Made by a program: the position numbers and the translations under genes. The notes under the pieces are model-generated. The model was not told the DNA's origin and made no database searches. It worked only from the letters and a program-made list of their open reading frames with translations. Of a stretch of 64,000 nt of DNA, positions 1 to 9,849 are shown in pieces (within the stretch, counting starts at the first letter, position 1; each line of letters begins with the position of its first letter). Source of the stretch: Siniperca chuatsi (lineage: Eukaryota; Chordata; Actinopteri; Centrarchiformes; Sinipercidae); assembly GCF_020085105.1 (NCBI RefSeq), contig NC_058064.1, positions 21,615,323 through 21,679,322 of the forward strand, written 5' to 3'.

Positions 1-107
1 AAAACAATGTTGCATTACCTGGATAATTCCTCAGAGGCTTTAACTAATAAAATGCAAATTAATGTAAAAAACAGAAACTGACAATGTCTTCAGGGAATTT
101 AAATTCT

Positions 108-113
108 TTTATT
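108..113 (-). terminator. slc25a3: slc25a3 polyadenylation signal
   Basis: TTTATT on the plus strand, which is AATAAA in the gene's direction, about 290 bases after the stop codon. This is the first canonical hexamer seen downstream of the stop, so it probably marks the mRNA end. Confidence 0.6.
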
Positions 114-401
114 AGAATTTCAACAATTTTCTAATGACAGGGATTGATAAAACCAGACGGGTGTTTCTAGAGCAACATTTTCTGTCCGACTCGTGGTAAT
201 CCAAGAGTGACAGTTCCATCTTCTCGCTTTGCTTGTTTTTCTGTTTAATATACATTAGTAGCAGCCCTGCGCTCTGTGCAGAGCAGCAGGAGCCGAGGAC
301 ATAAATATAGAAAACTGCTGTGTACGCTGTGGAAGTTTGGGGAGTTCAGATGTGTCAGCTGGAGACTGCGGCTCAGTGAAGGGATGGGGGCTGGGGGGGC
401 T

Positions 402-562
402 TTACTCTGTGAGGCCAAGCTTCTTCTTCAGAGATTCTGGCATCTCAGGGGGAGGGGGGCGGGGCAGGCGGAAGTAGACCTTGACGGAGTCGTAGATGAA
501 CCACTGCAGGGCGGTCAGAGTACCAATCATGATGATACGGGCAAACAGGCCCTTCCACACAC
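402..562 (-). CDS. slc25a3: slc25a3 last coding exon
   Basis: Encodes [20 protein letters not shown] through a proline-rich stretch ([12 protein letters not shown]) to KKKLGLTE and TAA. Acceptor GTTCAG. The 3' UTR follows to a polyadenylation signal near 113-108. Confidence 0.95.
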
Positions 563-3500
563 CTGAACAGAGACACAGAACAGATCAGACTGACAAATTA
601 AAACACCTGAAAACATTGTTACATGGTTTAATTTACAGCAAAACACCACAAGATAGCGATGTCCATCTTGGTTAATACACTGATTAAAAAGGGGAAGAAT
701 CAAGATACTTCACATTGATGCAAAAAATAAAAAAAAACAAATAAATCTTGCAAAGCCCCTATCATCATAAAGCAGTGCTGTTCATTGGTTTGCAGTGTCG
801 CTCAAATGGAATAAAGGGAGAGCTACGTCAGGATAAACTGTACAGAATAATCTGACAATTGACTAATATATACACATCAAGCTGCCCAGCCCCGCCTTCT
901 AATATAAAACAATGCAAGACCTGCAGCTACAGCCTCAAATGACCAGTGACACGGCAGGGCGGATGGCCGCCCACCATTGAGTCTGGTTCTGTACAAGGTT
1001 TCTGCCTGTTAAAAAGGAAGTTTTTCCTTGCCACTGTCGCCAAGTGCTTGCTCATGGTGGGATTTGTTGGGTCTCTGTAATTAATATTATAAAGAGTACG
1101 GTCTAGACCTGCTCTATAGGAAGTGCAATGAGATAACTTCTGTTATGAACTGGCGCTATATAAATAAAATTGAATTCAACATTCATTTTTCATTCAGTTT
1201 TAATGTTGTATTGAGTGATAGTGGCTGTTCCTGTTATAGCAACAAGATGCTACAGTGTTTCCTTTAGAGTGACAACAAAGCAGTTTATCAGCAGCATGTC
1301 CGTCCCCCAGGCTAGCAGCACTGGGAGCTCCCTGTCTGTAGAGGACAGGGTTGCCAGTGTTGCGGGTGGCTGGTGGACAGGTAGACTGTTCTCACACGCC
1401 AATGACTCAAGCACCTCCAACTGTACAGCCAGAAAGCTGCTGAGGAGCTCTGCTCGGAGCACAGCGCCCTCCAGAGGTGGATCTAAGGAGCGTGTTGATC
1501 AAAGCCACATGTTACACTATGCTACTGTTGAAATTACTGTGGACTAGTGTTGATACAGACCTTTGGGTCCCAGCCTCTTGAGGACCTGGACAGCGGTGCT
1601 GCCCTTCTCCTTGTTCAGCACAGACACCACAGAGTCAGCAGGGTGGGACACGATGGCACAGAACACACCAGCTGCACACAGCAAAAAAACAACATCAGAA
1701 AACTGCAATCGGCTGCAATAACTTTGCTGTGAACACCGACACATTTAATACCAGTTCAGAGGAATGATGCATTACTGGAATCACATGAAACTGATATTAC
1801 TGCCAATACATAGCTATGTTACTAACAATTATTCTTAGCAATATTGCTGGAAATTTTCAAACCAGTCAAGATTTCAACCCATCTTAATTGTTACTTCATT
1901 AACTGATTTTGTTTTCCAGCTTTAATGAGCATCAGGTTTCGTAGTGCTCTACTGTTGGTTGGTGGAAGCATATTTTCCACTCTAAACTGCAAATGCTTTT
2001 GGTTCTTGATAAATCAGTGTTGGCTGTGTTGATAAAAGTTCCACAAAAGAATACGGGATACTGTTTTAAACTACCAGTACTAAGCAGTGTACTGTTCAGA
2101 TGTCCAGTTACTCACCGATGTAACCGGCCACAAAGGTGACCACCAGCTGCTCAGACTTGCTGCACTCACTGCGGGGCTTCGGAACAACAAACTTGTAGAG
2201 CATCTCCACAGTGCGCTCGAAGCAGGCAAACTTCATCATGGTGTAGGGGATCTGCCTCATCCACAGGGGCACAACACCCTTATAGAAACTGGAGTGAAAG
2301 GATGGAGGAGAGGAGCTCACAAAGAAGCATCACGTGCTGAAGATATTTGCCCATCAATACAACTACCTTCTTGTACCAATGTAAGATGTCAAAAAATAGA
2401 CTCTACGAGTCTTCATGGACATTCCATTTATTTCCCTTGCAGCCACGTCTCAAAACTCTTTAATAGGGCCCAAGTACTATGATTAAAAGTCAGCTTTGCT
2501 GTTCACAATCTCAATGCTCATCAATGTCCATGTTTTAAGCTTGTTGGTTATTGTTTAATAGCAAAACTAGAGGAAATAATTTCAAAAGAACACTATATGG
2601 AAGGAACATTGTTGCGTTTCTGAATTTTCCTGTGGTAATTTTGTGCCTTTGCCTCCACACACACACACTTTTCAAATGGTTTCTAGTTCTGTGCATTAAC
2701 TGTGTGTCCGTCCCCCAGGCTAGCAGCACTGGGAGCTCCCTGTCTGTAGAGGACAGGGTTGCCAGTGTTGCGGGTGGCTGGTGGACAGGTAGACTGTTCT
2801 CACACGCCAATGACTCAAGCACCTCCAACTGTACAGCCAGAAAGCTGCTGAGGAGCTCTGCTCGGAGCACAGCGCCCTCCAGAGGTGGATCTAAGGAGCG
2901 TGTTGTGATCAGAAATCAATTTTGTATTTATCAGTTATTCAAATCACTAATGCAACCATTCCTATATCTGAATAACCTAGAGGCCATTTTACATAACTCA
3001 CTGACAGCGAATTGGAAGACGGTAGCACACTTACGCCCAGAGCCCCTCCTCTGCAAACATCTTGGGGACACACTGCCTGAGGGTGTTGGCATAGCCCGGC
3101 TGGGTCTGGATACGAACTTTGACAGCCTCCATGGGAGCCAGAGCAATGTCAGCAAAGAACTCTGCGCTGGCTGAGGCAGCCAGGTACAGCGATGTCCTCC
3201 ACAGGTAGGTGTTCTCCTGTTGGTCGAAACCACACAAATGTCACACAGATTGGGTGACAGACGTGCACCACTCAGGTTTCCCCTACGTCACTCAGCAGGA
3301 GAAAAAGAAATAAAAAATAACTTCTGAACAGTATTAAGAAATTACCACTCAAAAACAAATGTGGTACTTTTGGTATCATAAGGTTTCCTGAATAAAGCCA
3401 GGGACACTCCACAAAGCAGACAATCCTGATTTACCAAGAAGATTTAAGACAGTGGGGTCTGCACTGGCGACTCATCACAAGAATGTGACGACTCAACTTT

Positions 3501-6500
3501 AAGTCTGGGTAACACTCTTCATCCCGTAACTCCATTGTTATGAACTGTCCAAAGCAACTCTCGCAGCTTTAGTTTGGACAACTAATGTTACCCACTGCAG
3601 CAGGCTGTGGAGGCCTCTCTCGGAGAGAATGACAACTCCCTGCATTTATCTTTTTCTGCATATTGAGCATGTGTAAACAAGCCGAGCCAGAGCACAAACA
3701 TGTATACTTCCACACCAAAAAGGGGCACATTGGCAAGGAGCAACTAGTTACACTGGCTCTATAAATGGTTCAAGTCTGGAAAACCTTATTTGTCTTAGAC
3801 ACTGTAGCTTATTTCAGTTTATGGCAGAAGAAGTTTTATTTTTGAGAAAGAAAGAAAGAAATAAATAAATAGGAGAATGCTACTTTAAAAATCAAACAAA
3901 AACACCATAATTACTTGGAGAACATATGGAGAAGCATCAATGAGAGTACTGATTGTACCAAGCGCTAGACCAAAACATAAAATAAATTCCCCTCTATAAC
4001 TGCCATCTAGTGAAAACTGAATGATCCAACAGTTGAGCTGGTTAATGACAATCCAAACAACTGTATGGACAATGTCCATTTTCAGTTAAGCATTGAAGAT
4101 GGAGCAGATTGTGGCCACTCTACACAGTGCTTGTGATTCCAGCGTCCCAGGTGCGGCTCTCCGTTCTGCTCAAAATACTTGCCTAGTATTTTTTTGAAGG
4201 GTGCCGTGTTTCACAGAGCAGATCAAGCCGGGCAGGAAGTCAGACACAGGAACGGTATAAAGCATTCCGTCAATTTTCAAAATAAAAAACAACCTATACC
4301 CAATTGTGTATGACATCACTATATCAAATAATAAATTCAATTTAAAGCCATTTAACTACGTAATACAATTTAATGCCACTCTTTTACCTGAGCATAACTC
4401 ATCAGCAAAAAGGTGATGCTAAATCTAGTTAACAAGAACAAACATGTATGGTTCTCTGTCAGAGCAGAGCGTTGACAGCTGTTTCCGGTCTCACCTCTCC
4501 CAGCAGGTCACTGTAGAAGATCTTGAACACTTCGTAGAAGCCAAACTTGCACAGTCCCTGCATGGAGTAGCCGATGAAGGTGGGAGCCCAGCCCTTCGCC
4601 AGGCCTCTCATGCCATCTTCCCTCACTGTCACTGCAAAGCCATTGCCGATGCTCTTGTATTTATCTGGGTCTACCTGTGGAGGAGAAATAACGCTGTGAG
4701 GAAGCATGTCAACAAATCATTGGCAGCTCTGGGGTCTGGTGTTTTAGGCAGATGTTTATAGGCTTATAGGATGACTAATCATTAGTAGGGCTGGGCGATA
4801 TGGCTTAATATTTTTAGTCTATATACACGATATATATCTCGATATGCACATTTTCTCTAACATACCGTAAATTCTCAAAGTGCAAACATGATGCAGTGCT
4901 GTAGATCAAACTACCCAACATATAAAGCAGTTAAAATTAGCATAAGCATATACAGCAGTAAAATGCAACACATTAATGCAGCGTAATTGCCAAAATCATC
5001 ATGTATTATAATAGCAAAACACTGACAGGGAACAATTTACTGCGCATTTAGTCCATTTTATATACTTCTCCCTTAGTAAGGCTTAAAAATGCAGAACTTT
5101 TACTTGTAGTGGCGTATTTTCAAAGTGGGGTTGGTATTAGTACTTTTGCTTATGTAACGGACCTGAATTCTTCCTCCACCTCTGGTTAGCACATCCATAT
5201 TCTAACTGCACCTGTGTGTTGCTGGCCGAGCCTTCTCCTTTAAGGAAGGTGGCCTTGTGGGTAACCTTTGTGTGAGAGATAGAGTCCAGCAGGTTTGTTA
5301 CGGAAGTGAGTCTTTCCGGTGTGTGACAGCCTTTCACTAACTATTATACTGCAACCTGAGCTTATCTACACACTTTGTGGCTGACTCAAGTAAAGTAACT
5401 ACCTGTCAGCGGCAACATTATTTGCAGCGCTTTGAGTAGTCAGAAAGACTAGAAAAGTGCTATTTAAGTATAGTCCATTTACCATAACACTGAAAACTAT
5501 GATATGACGATATGGTCATCTGCTATATCGCACATTAATTGATATTCGATTATATTGCCCAGCCCTAGTCATTATTACAGCCAATCCATGACTTGTAAAA
5601 CTGGTGTTTGTCTGTGTTTAAGTGCTCTGGGGGGAATTGCATTTGCTCAAAACTAACAAAAATGTACTTTGCACGAAGGCCCCTTTTTCTACACTATTTA
5701 GGTGTTTTAAACTATATTAGCTCAACAAATTCTATAATGTCAAGGTTACTGTCAAAATTCAATCACCCTAACATGTTAGGATGACCTATAAATTGAGCCA
5801 TGCCTACAAAGTGTGGTATAAGAGAATCCCCTGCAGGAAATGTTAAACAGTAAAAATTAATATAGTATTTGTTTTTACAAGTATAACATGCTGGTGCACA
5901 GGTTTCAGACCACTCCAGAACTTTCCAATTTAAGCCATTTAATAGGGGAATGTGAACTCTTATAAACTAGGCTACTTGCAACTAAAATTGAAATTTACAC
6001 AAACCATTGACAAGAAGTTAAAAAAACCTAACAACTTTCAATTGCCCACACCACAAGGCTGGACAAAAATGTATTCTAGGGAAGGCTACAGAAACACTTA
6101 ACATACAGGTTTTATACACATGCAATCAGCAACAGCAAAATAATAAATAGGGATTCTCTTATAAAGCACTTTGAAAGCTGCCTGTTCATTATATACAGTC
6201 ATTTCAATTCATTCATGAAGACATGGGGCTGTGAGGTTGGAGGAGCTGCTGGCTACTGTGAGGTTCAGCGTCCATACAAACCTGCATACGGCACTTGACA
6301 AGGTCGAGGGGCACCACTGCTGTGTGTGTGATGCCGCAGCTCAGGATACCCCCAAAACCACACAGGGCATAGTACTTTGAGGAGCCAAACTCGCAGCTGA
6401 CATCCTCTGTGGTAGAAGGGAGGGGACACACAACATACATGCAACATGCAGGGTCACATGCAGCACAGGACAAAAAATAAAAATAAACAGCAAACCAGAG

Positions 6501-9069
6501 CCACATAATGGAAGAGTTGTCACTGCAGAAGGAAAACTACCAAACCTCTCGAGGAGTGCTTCCCCATGTCCCATCTGGACAGTCTGAATTCAGTGCCAGG
6601 ACTCTTCCATTATATATGCAACGTGCAGCCATTTATTAGGATCACACACCAAAGGTCGATAAAATCAATGTACGCGTGATTTCAGTATCAAGTGGTGTTT
6701 TGCAAGTTATGCCATTCACTACAAAAGAATTTAATCACTGCTCAATTTTCCAAAGCATACCACAAGTTTAGATTTGTTTCCTACCTTACATACAATCACT
6801 GGTTTGAAGTCATCTCAGTAAACTACTCAAGTTAACTTACAACTTGCTACAGATAGCTAATTCATGTTTTTTTTTTTAAATAATGAAGTTAACACCAATG
6901 GCTGGCTAGAAACCACAAAAAATCTGTGGTATGATTTGAACATTTTCAGTCACAGAAGTTTAAGTGCTCTGTAGTTAACTGGCTTAAAAATGCAAAACAT
7001 CACTGGTCCTACAAATTTGTGATTAAAATCATTTATTAAGGAATATACTCACGGTTGAGATTAGATTAAAGCCACATTTTCCATTTTACTACACAATTTT
7101 CTTTATCATCTGTGTCTTATCAAATGTACTTTTGACCTTTTACAGACAGAGTCTTACCTGAAAGTACAAGGTTAATCAGCCAATGTGTTAATGAACAATT
7201 AATGGCTGTCTGATAATGTCAGCATTAATGTGTTGCATCTCTCATAGGTCATCTATACATTTGGACAGTCCTTATAAGAGAGACACGTCTGATGGTGTCA
7301 AATAGCTCGGTCAACATTCACGACCTCAGGACTGGCTCTCCTGACCTTCAAGAGTCCTCTACTGTGGACAGTGGGGCAGGTACAAATGATTAAACACGTA
7401 GGAACACTGGTGCAGAACCATGCAGCCATGTTATGATCACTCCAACACATTAGAATCATGGGAATCGATACACAATGACAAAAACAACTTTACAACTGGG
7501 CGGACGCCATTTCTCCCATGCAAATTGGTGCATTTTCAAAAAGAATCAAAAAACACGGTTATGAGTGGATGAGGTGTGACGTAAAAAAAGAACAAAAAAA
7601 CAAAACAAAACAAGGCACTGCGCCACGGAGACAGACCTGCATTCTGCATTTGACCAGATCGAGGGGAACGACAGCTGTGTGTGTGGTGCCACAGCTCAGA
7701 ATCCCACCAAAGCCGCACAGGATCAAATACTTCTGTGAGCCGAACTCACAACTGTCTCCCTCTGAAGAAACACAGGTGAGACTGACTTAGGTAAGAACAG
7801 GGCATCTCTGAGCTTAGACAAGAGGAAGCTTTCTTTGCGTGTTTGGAAGTATAACTACCTAAGAGTTTAACGTATTCAATCCGTTAAAGAAACATGTTAT
7901 CTATGCCTTCAATCCAGCTAGACGTTTGACAAGCCAAAAGCTGTACTAGGGAGACAAGCGCACTTAAGCCATGTTTCCACCAAACACTTTCGGTATAGTA
8001 CCCTTGAAACCTGTACCTACATGTACCTAAACCCTAGAAAACAAAGCCATGTAAGCCCTATAACATCCCGCTAGTTAAACACAAATGAAAAGTATTCCTA
8101 CTGTTATGAGCTAGCTGTGCTGTTAGGATAAAGCTAAACTTATAAATGCAAAAGAACAAATACTGAGTAGAAGGGCATTATGAAATGGGCACGTGGACTT
8201 TATTCCACAAGCTGGTGTTTTCATACAATATATATGTTTGGCTTAAGCAGTTAAACTCTTTCACAGCATTCTGAGGCACCCCTAAATTATGTTAACACTT
8301 AAACACATGGTTGGTCAAGGCAGTCTGGCTCAATAAGTGCAGGTGAAGAAGTTCAAGGCTTCTGGCTGAAACCTGTTGGGCACTGAGGACTTGTGTGACA
8401 AGATACTTAGCAGCATTACTGTATGATGTCAAAGAAATTCTGGGTACCGTTTTTACAACCCGTTATCAATATTGCATGCTAGGACAATTTGTTCTTGAGT
8501 ACCCTGAGCAGCTCAGTCAGGTATCAAATGCATTTCTAGTTTAACATTATGTAACTTAATTACTGATTCGCCACTAAAACAGTTCCATTCACCTTAAATC
8601 CACCATTTGAAAGAAAGTGCGATGCGCCGATTAGTTTGCTGCAGTGCAAAGGCAAAATACCACTTTGTCCTTCCTTGTCCTCCACAGGCGGCTTGTATGC
8701 AGTAAAGGCCTAGTCGCTAACTTCCTCATCAATCAAATCAAATCCCTTATTATTAACAACAAAAGCGTTTAACGATAACGTACAATCCGCACACAGGCAA
8801 TAGTACTTTACAGTAAATATATATGCTGAATTACGCAGTGGCCACAATAGGGCAAATATGGTCGGCTAAGCTAATGCAGCTAACACTAGCCCTTTAGCTT
8901 GCGGACTCTGCGCAGGGGTTGGGTTACCTTCTGCGGTGGCGGCTGCTGCCAGTCTGCGGGTCCTCTGTCCATGAAGGCTCTGTTGGGGTTCTTCCACTTT
9001 CTGGAGGGTGAACAGGGGAGCGCTGAAAGGGTTGGCCCGGGCCAGCTGCGTCAAAGCGGTCGGGTACAT
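402..9069 (-). CDS. slc25a3: Mitochondrial phosphate carrier (SLC25A3), 7 coding exons, two alternative second exons
   Basis: Encodes the inner-membrane carrier that imports inorganic phosphate into the mitochondrial matrix for ATP synthesis. Coding exons on the minus strand, 5' to 3': 9069-8928, then either 7761-7637 or 6406-6282, then 4674-4495, 3216-3035, 2288-2116, 1671-1561 and 562-402 (stop TAA at 404-402). All junctions have AG/GT sites and compatible phases; the spliced product is 357 aa, against about 361 in human. Three carrier repeats are visible with signatures [16 protein letters not shown] and HPADSVVS. The N-terminus ([15 protein letters not shown]) resembles the cleavable presequence of the family, and the C-terminus is KKKLGLTE. 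The ATG at 9069 is chosen because it begins the conserved presequence. Two introns contain an H/ACA snoRNA. Whether this is the a or b fish paralogue cannot be told here. Confidence 0.97.
900..1176 (+). repeat. LINE (L2-type) 3' tail fragment
   Basis: Contains a tail segment ending GGCGCTATATAAATAAAATT and GAATTC, the A/T-rich 3' end common to fish L2-like LINEs. The same segment occurs reversed near 23152-23310, where it is joined to LINE reverse-transcriptase coding sequence. It lies in the last slc25a3 intron, antisense to the gene. Confidence 0.65.
1294..1498 (-). ncRNA. Intronic H/ACA snoRNA, SNORA53-like, copy 1
   Basis: Read on the minus strand this ~205-nt block has the two-hairpin H/ACA form. 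Hairpin 1 is closed by CACGC/GCGTG with inner CACCTC/GAGGTG and CAGC/GCTG pairs. A hinge follows with H box AGAACA (ANANNA). Hairpin 2 contains GTCC/GGAC, CACTGG/CCAGTG and a perfect CCCTGTC/GACAGGG stem. ACA lies three bases from the 3' end (1299-1297). It sits in the sense direction in the last slc25a3 intron, about 60 bases after the donor, as expected for intron-processed snoRNAs. Mammalian SLC25A3 hosts SNORA53, which makes that family the likely identity; sequence identity itself was not checked. Confidence 0.82.
1561..1671 (-). CDS. slc25a3: slc25a3 coding exon 6
   Basis: 111 nt encoding [20 protein letters not shown] through LKRLGPKG, with the third carrier signature. Acceptor GTGCAG, donor GTCTGT. 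The second snoRNA copy begins about 60 bases into the next intron. Confidence 0.95.
2116..2288 (-). CDS. slc25a3: slc25a3 coding exon 5
   Basis: 173 nt, encoding [20 protein letters not shown] through VVTFVAGYI: the end of carrier repeat 2 and the start of repeat 3. Acceptor TCCAG, donor GTGAGT. Confidence 0.95.
2700..2905 (-). ncRNA. Intronic H/ACA snoRNA, SNORA53-like, copy 2
   Basis: Identical by eye to the block at 1294-1498 over about 198 bases, except just outside the ACA end (GGACACAC here, GGACATGC there). It keeps both hairpins, the H box AGAACA and the terminal ACA (2705-2703). It lies in the sense direction in a different slc25a3 intron (3034-2289), 129 bases after the donor. Flanking intron sequence does not match, so the duplicated unit is close to the snoRNA itself. 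Confidence 0.82.
3035..3216 (-). CDS. slc25a3: slc25a3 coding exon 4
   Basis: 182 nt, from [20 protein letters not shown] to [11 protein letters not shown], holding the second carrier signature (PMEAVKVR). Acceptor CAACAG, donor GTAAGT at 3034. The following intron contains one copy of the H/ACA snoRNA. Confidence 0.95.
4495..4674 (-). CDS. slc25a3: slc25a3 coding exon 3
   Basis: 180 nt, phase 0 at both ends, residues about 90-149, from [13 protein letters not shown] to FYSDLLGE. It holds the matrix loop and second helix of carrier repeat 1, including [17 protein letters not shown]. Acceptor TCCACAG, donor GTGAGA. Confidence 0.95.
4786..5567. mobile_element. Non-autonomous hAT-like element, 782 bp
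   Basis: Bounded by near-perfect terminal inverted repeats (TAGGGCTGGGCGATAT at the left; its complement with one change at the right) and flanked by diverged 8-bp duplications (ATCATTAG and GTCATTAT). The size of the duplication and the TAGGG ends suggest the hAT superfamily. No coding sequence is seen. A longer relative in the opposite orientation lies at 22284-26139. It sits in the slc25a3 intron between 4675 and 6281. Confidence 0.8.
5576..6281. other. slc25a3 intron sequence without features
   Basis: Low-GC intronic DNA between the hAT-like element and the 3A-like exon. I see no exon, RNA or repeat that I can support. The intron between the two alternative exons (6407-7636) is likewise plain apart from short T runs. 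Confidence 0.5.
6282..6406 (-). CDS. slc25a3: slc25a3 alternative exon, second copy (3A-like)
   Basis: A 125-nt exon with acceptor CCACAG and donor GTTTGT, encoding [20 protein letters not shown] and on to [11 protein letters not shown]. It mirrors the exon at 7637-7761, differing at a handful of residues in the first membrane helix. [10 protein letters not shown] matches the human 3A (muscle) version as I recall it. It is the downstream copy in transcript order. Confidence 0.92.
7637..7761 (-). CDS. slc25a3: slc25a3 alternative exon, first copy (3B-like)
   Basis: A 125-nt exon with acceptor CTTCAG and donor GTCTGT, encoding [20 protein letters not shown] and on to [11 protein letters not shown], the first transmembrane helix and the first carrier signature. 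Its length and phase equal those of 6282-6406, so one of the two must be used and using both would shift the frame. The ILCG and CGTTHT residues resemble the human 3B version. Mammalian SLC25A3 has the same mutually exclusive pair (3A muscle/heart-enriched, 3B widespread). Confidence 0.92.
7762..8927. other. slc25a3 intron 1 (coding numbering), no firm features
   Basis: No exon, RNA gene or well-bounded mobile element recognised. The stretch near 7970-8050 with CATGTTTCCACCAAAC looks like a fragment of a dispersed fish repeat, but has no clear ends. Confidence 0.4.
8928..9069 (-). CDS. slc25a3: slc25a3 coding exon 1 (presequence)
   Basis: Codons 1-47 plus one base. It encodes the N-terminal mitochondrial presequence, rich in Arg and Ala ([12 protein letters not shown]). 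The donor is GTAACC at 8927. The exon continues upstream as 5' UTR to a probable acceptor (TTGTAG) ending at 9100, so transcribed sequence of this exon starts near 9099. Confidence 0.93.
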
Positions 9070-9639
9070 GGTGGTGTCCTGCCTGCTGGCGGAGCTGCGC
9101 TACAATGAGCAATAAGTTAGCTGTGCGTTAACGTCAGCTCGAGCTAACTAGCAGCGGTGAATGGTAACACAATTTACGTCCCCCAACTCATACACACACA
9201 CTGACACCTGAACTGAGGAATGGTATGTCACGTGCTGGCTAGCTTAGTTTGCCGTCTGAATGACCGTGAAAAGGGAATGCTTAGCTTATTGAATAAACAC
9301 ATAGCTAATAGTAAGCTACATGAAAAGTCACATAACGAGTTAACATTACAAATTACTGGACAGTCGGTAGCCATTTACAACAACCAACTCAAAATCCAAA
9401 AGCTGCACGTCTAACGTTACATATTCGTGTAGCATTTCCCTTGTTCATTTCTAGCTGATGCTAAAATGCTATGCTAAATTACGTGCTAAGCTAACTTGAC
9501 CGCTCCATGGTGGAAGGTCTCCTCTGAGGTAGGAGTCGCAAAAACAAACCGGCAAACAGAAGTCATAGTTCCGTAAAAATACGCACTTCATAAATAAGTA
9601 ACGATGTAATATTTAATATGTACTATTTTAAATGAATAA

Positions 9640-9840
9640 TTGCACTCACTCTTTCAGTGTCTTAAGATGGCGCGTCCGCTTAGCTGCAACCGGCTGCTCT
9701 GAGAGGCCGAATGACCTCGCGGTAAATCGATTTGTCCTTTCGTGACGTCACCGAGAAGCCTAGGCGGACCCATCCGTTTCTCTGTCCCGTAAGAAAACGC
9801 CGCGGAGCTGCCAATCAACACCTCTCGTCCAATCACAAAA
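9640..9840 (-). promoter_or_regulatory. slc25a3: slc25a3 promoter and probable non-coding first exon
   Basis: In gene direction this holds two ATTGG (inverted CCAAT) boxes at 9833-9829 and 9815-9811, a full palindromic CRE (TGACGTCA) at 9750-9743, and a YY1-like CGCCATCTT near 9672-9664. A good donor (GTGAGT, 9649-9644) follows and could join a non-coding exon to the acceptor before 9099, upstream of the ATG. The start site is inferred to lie between the CRE and the YY1-like site. CREB-family control is suggested by the motif only. Confidence 0.55.
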
Positions 9841-9849
9841 TGGGACTGT

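Noticed and set aside
1250-2870. Two identical minus-strand reading frames beginning [10 protein letters not shown]
   Set aside because: They are chance translations of the duplicated H/ACA snoRNA; they lack splice support and fall in introns.
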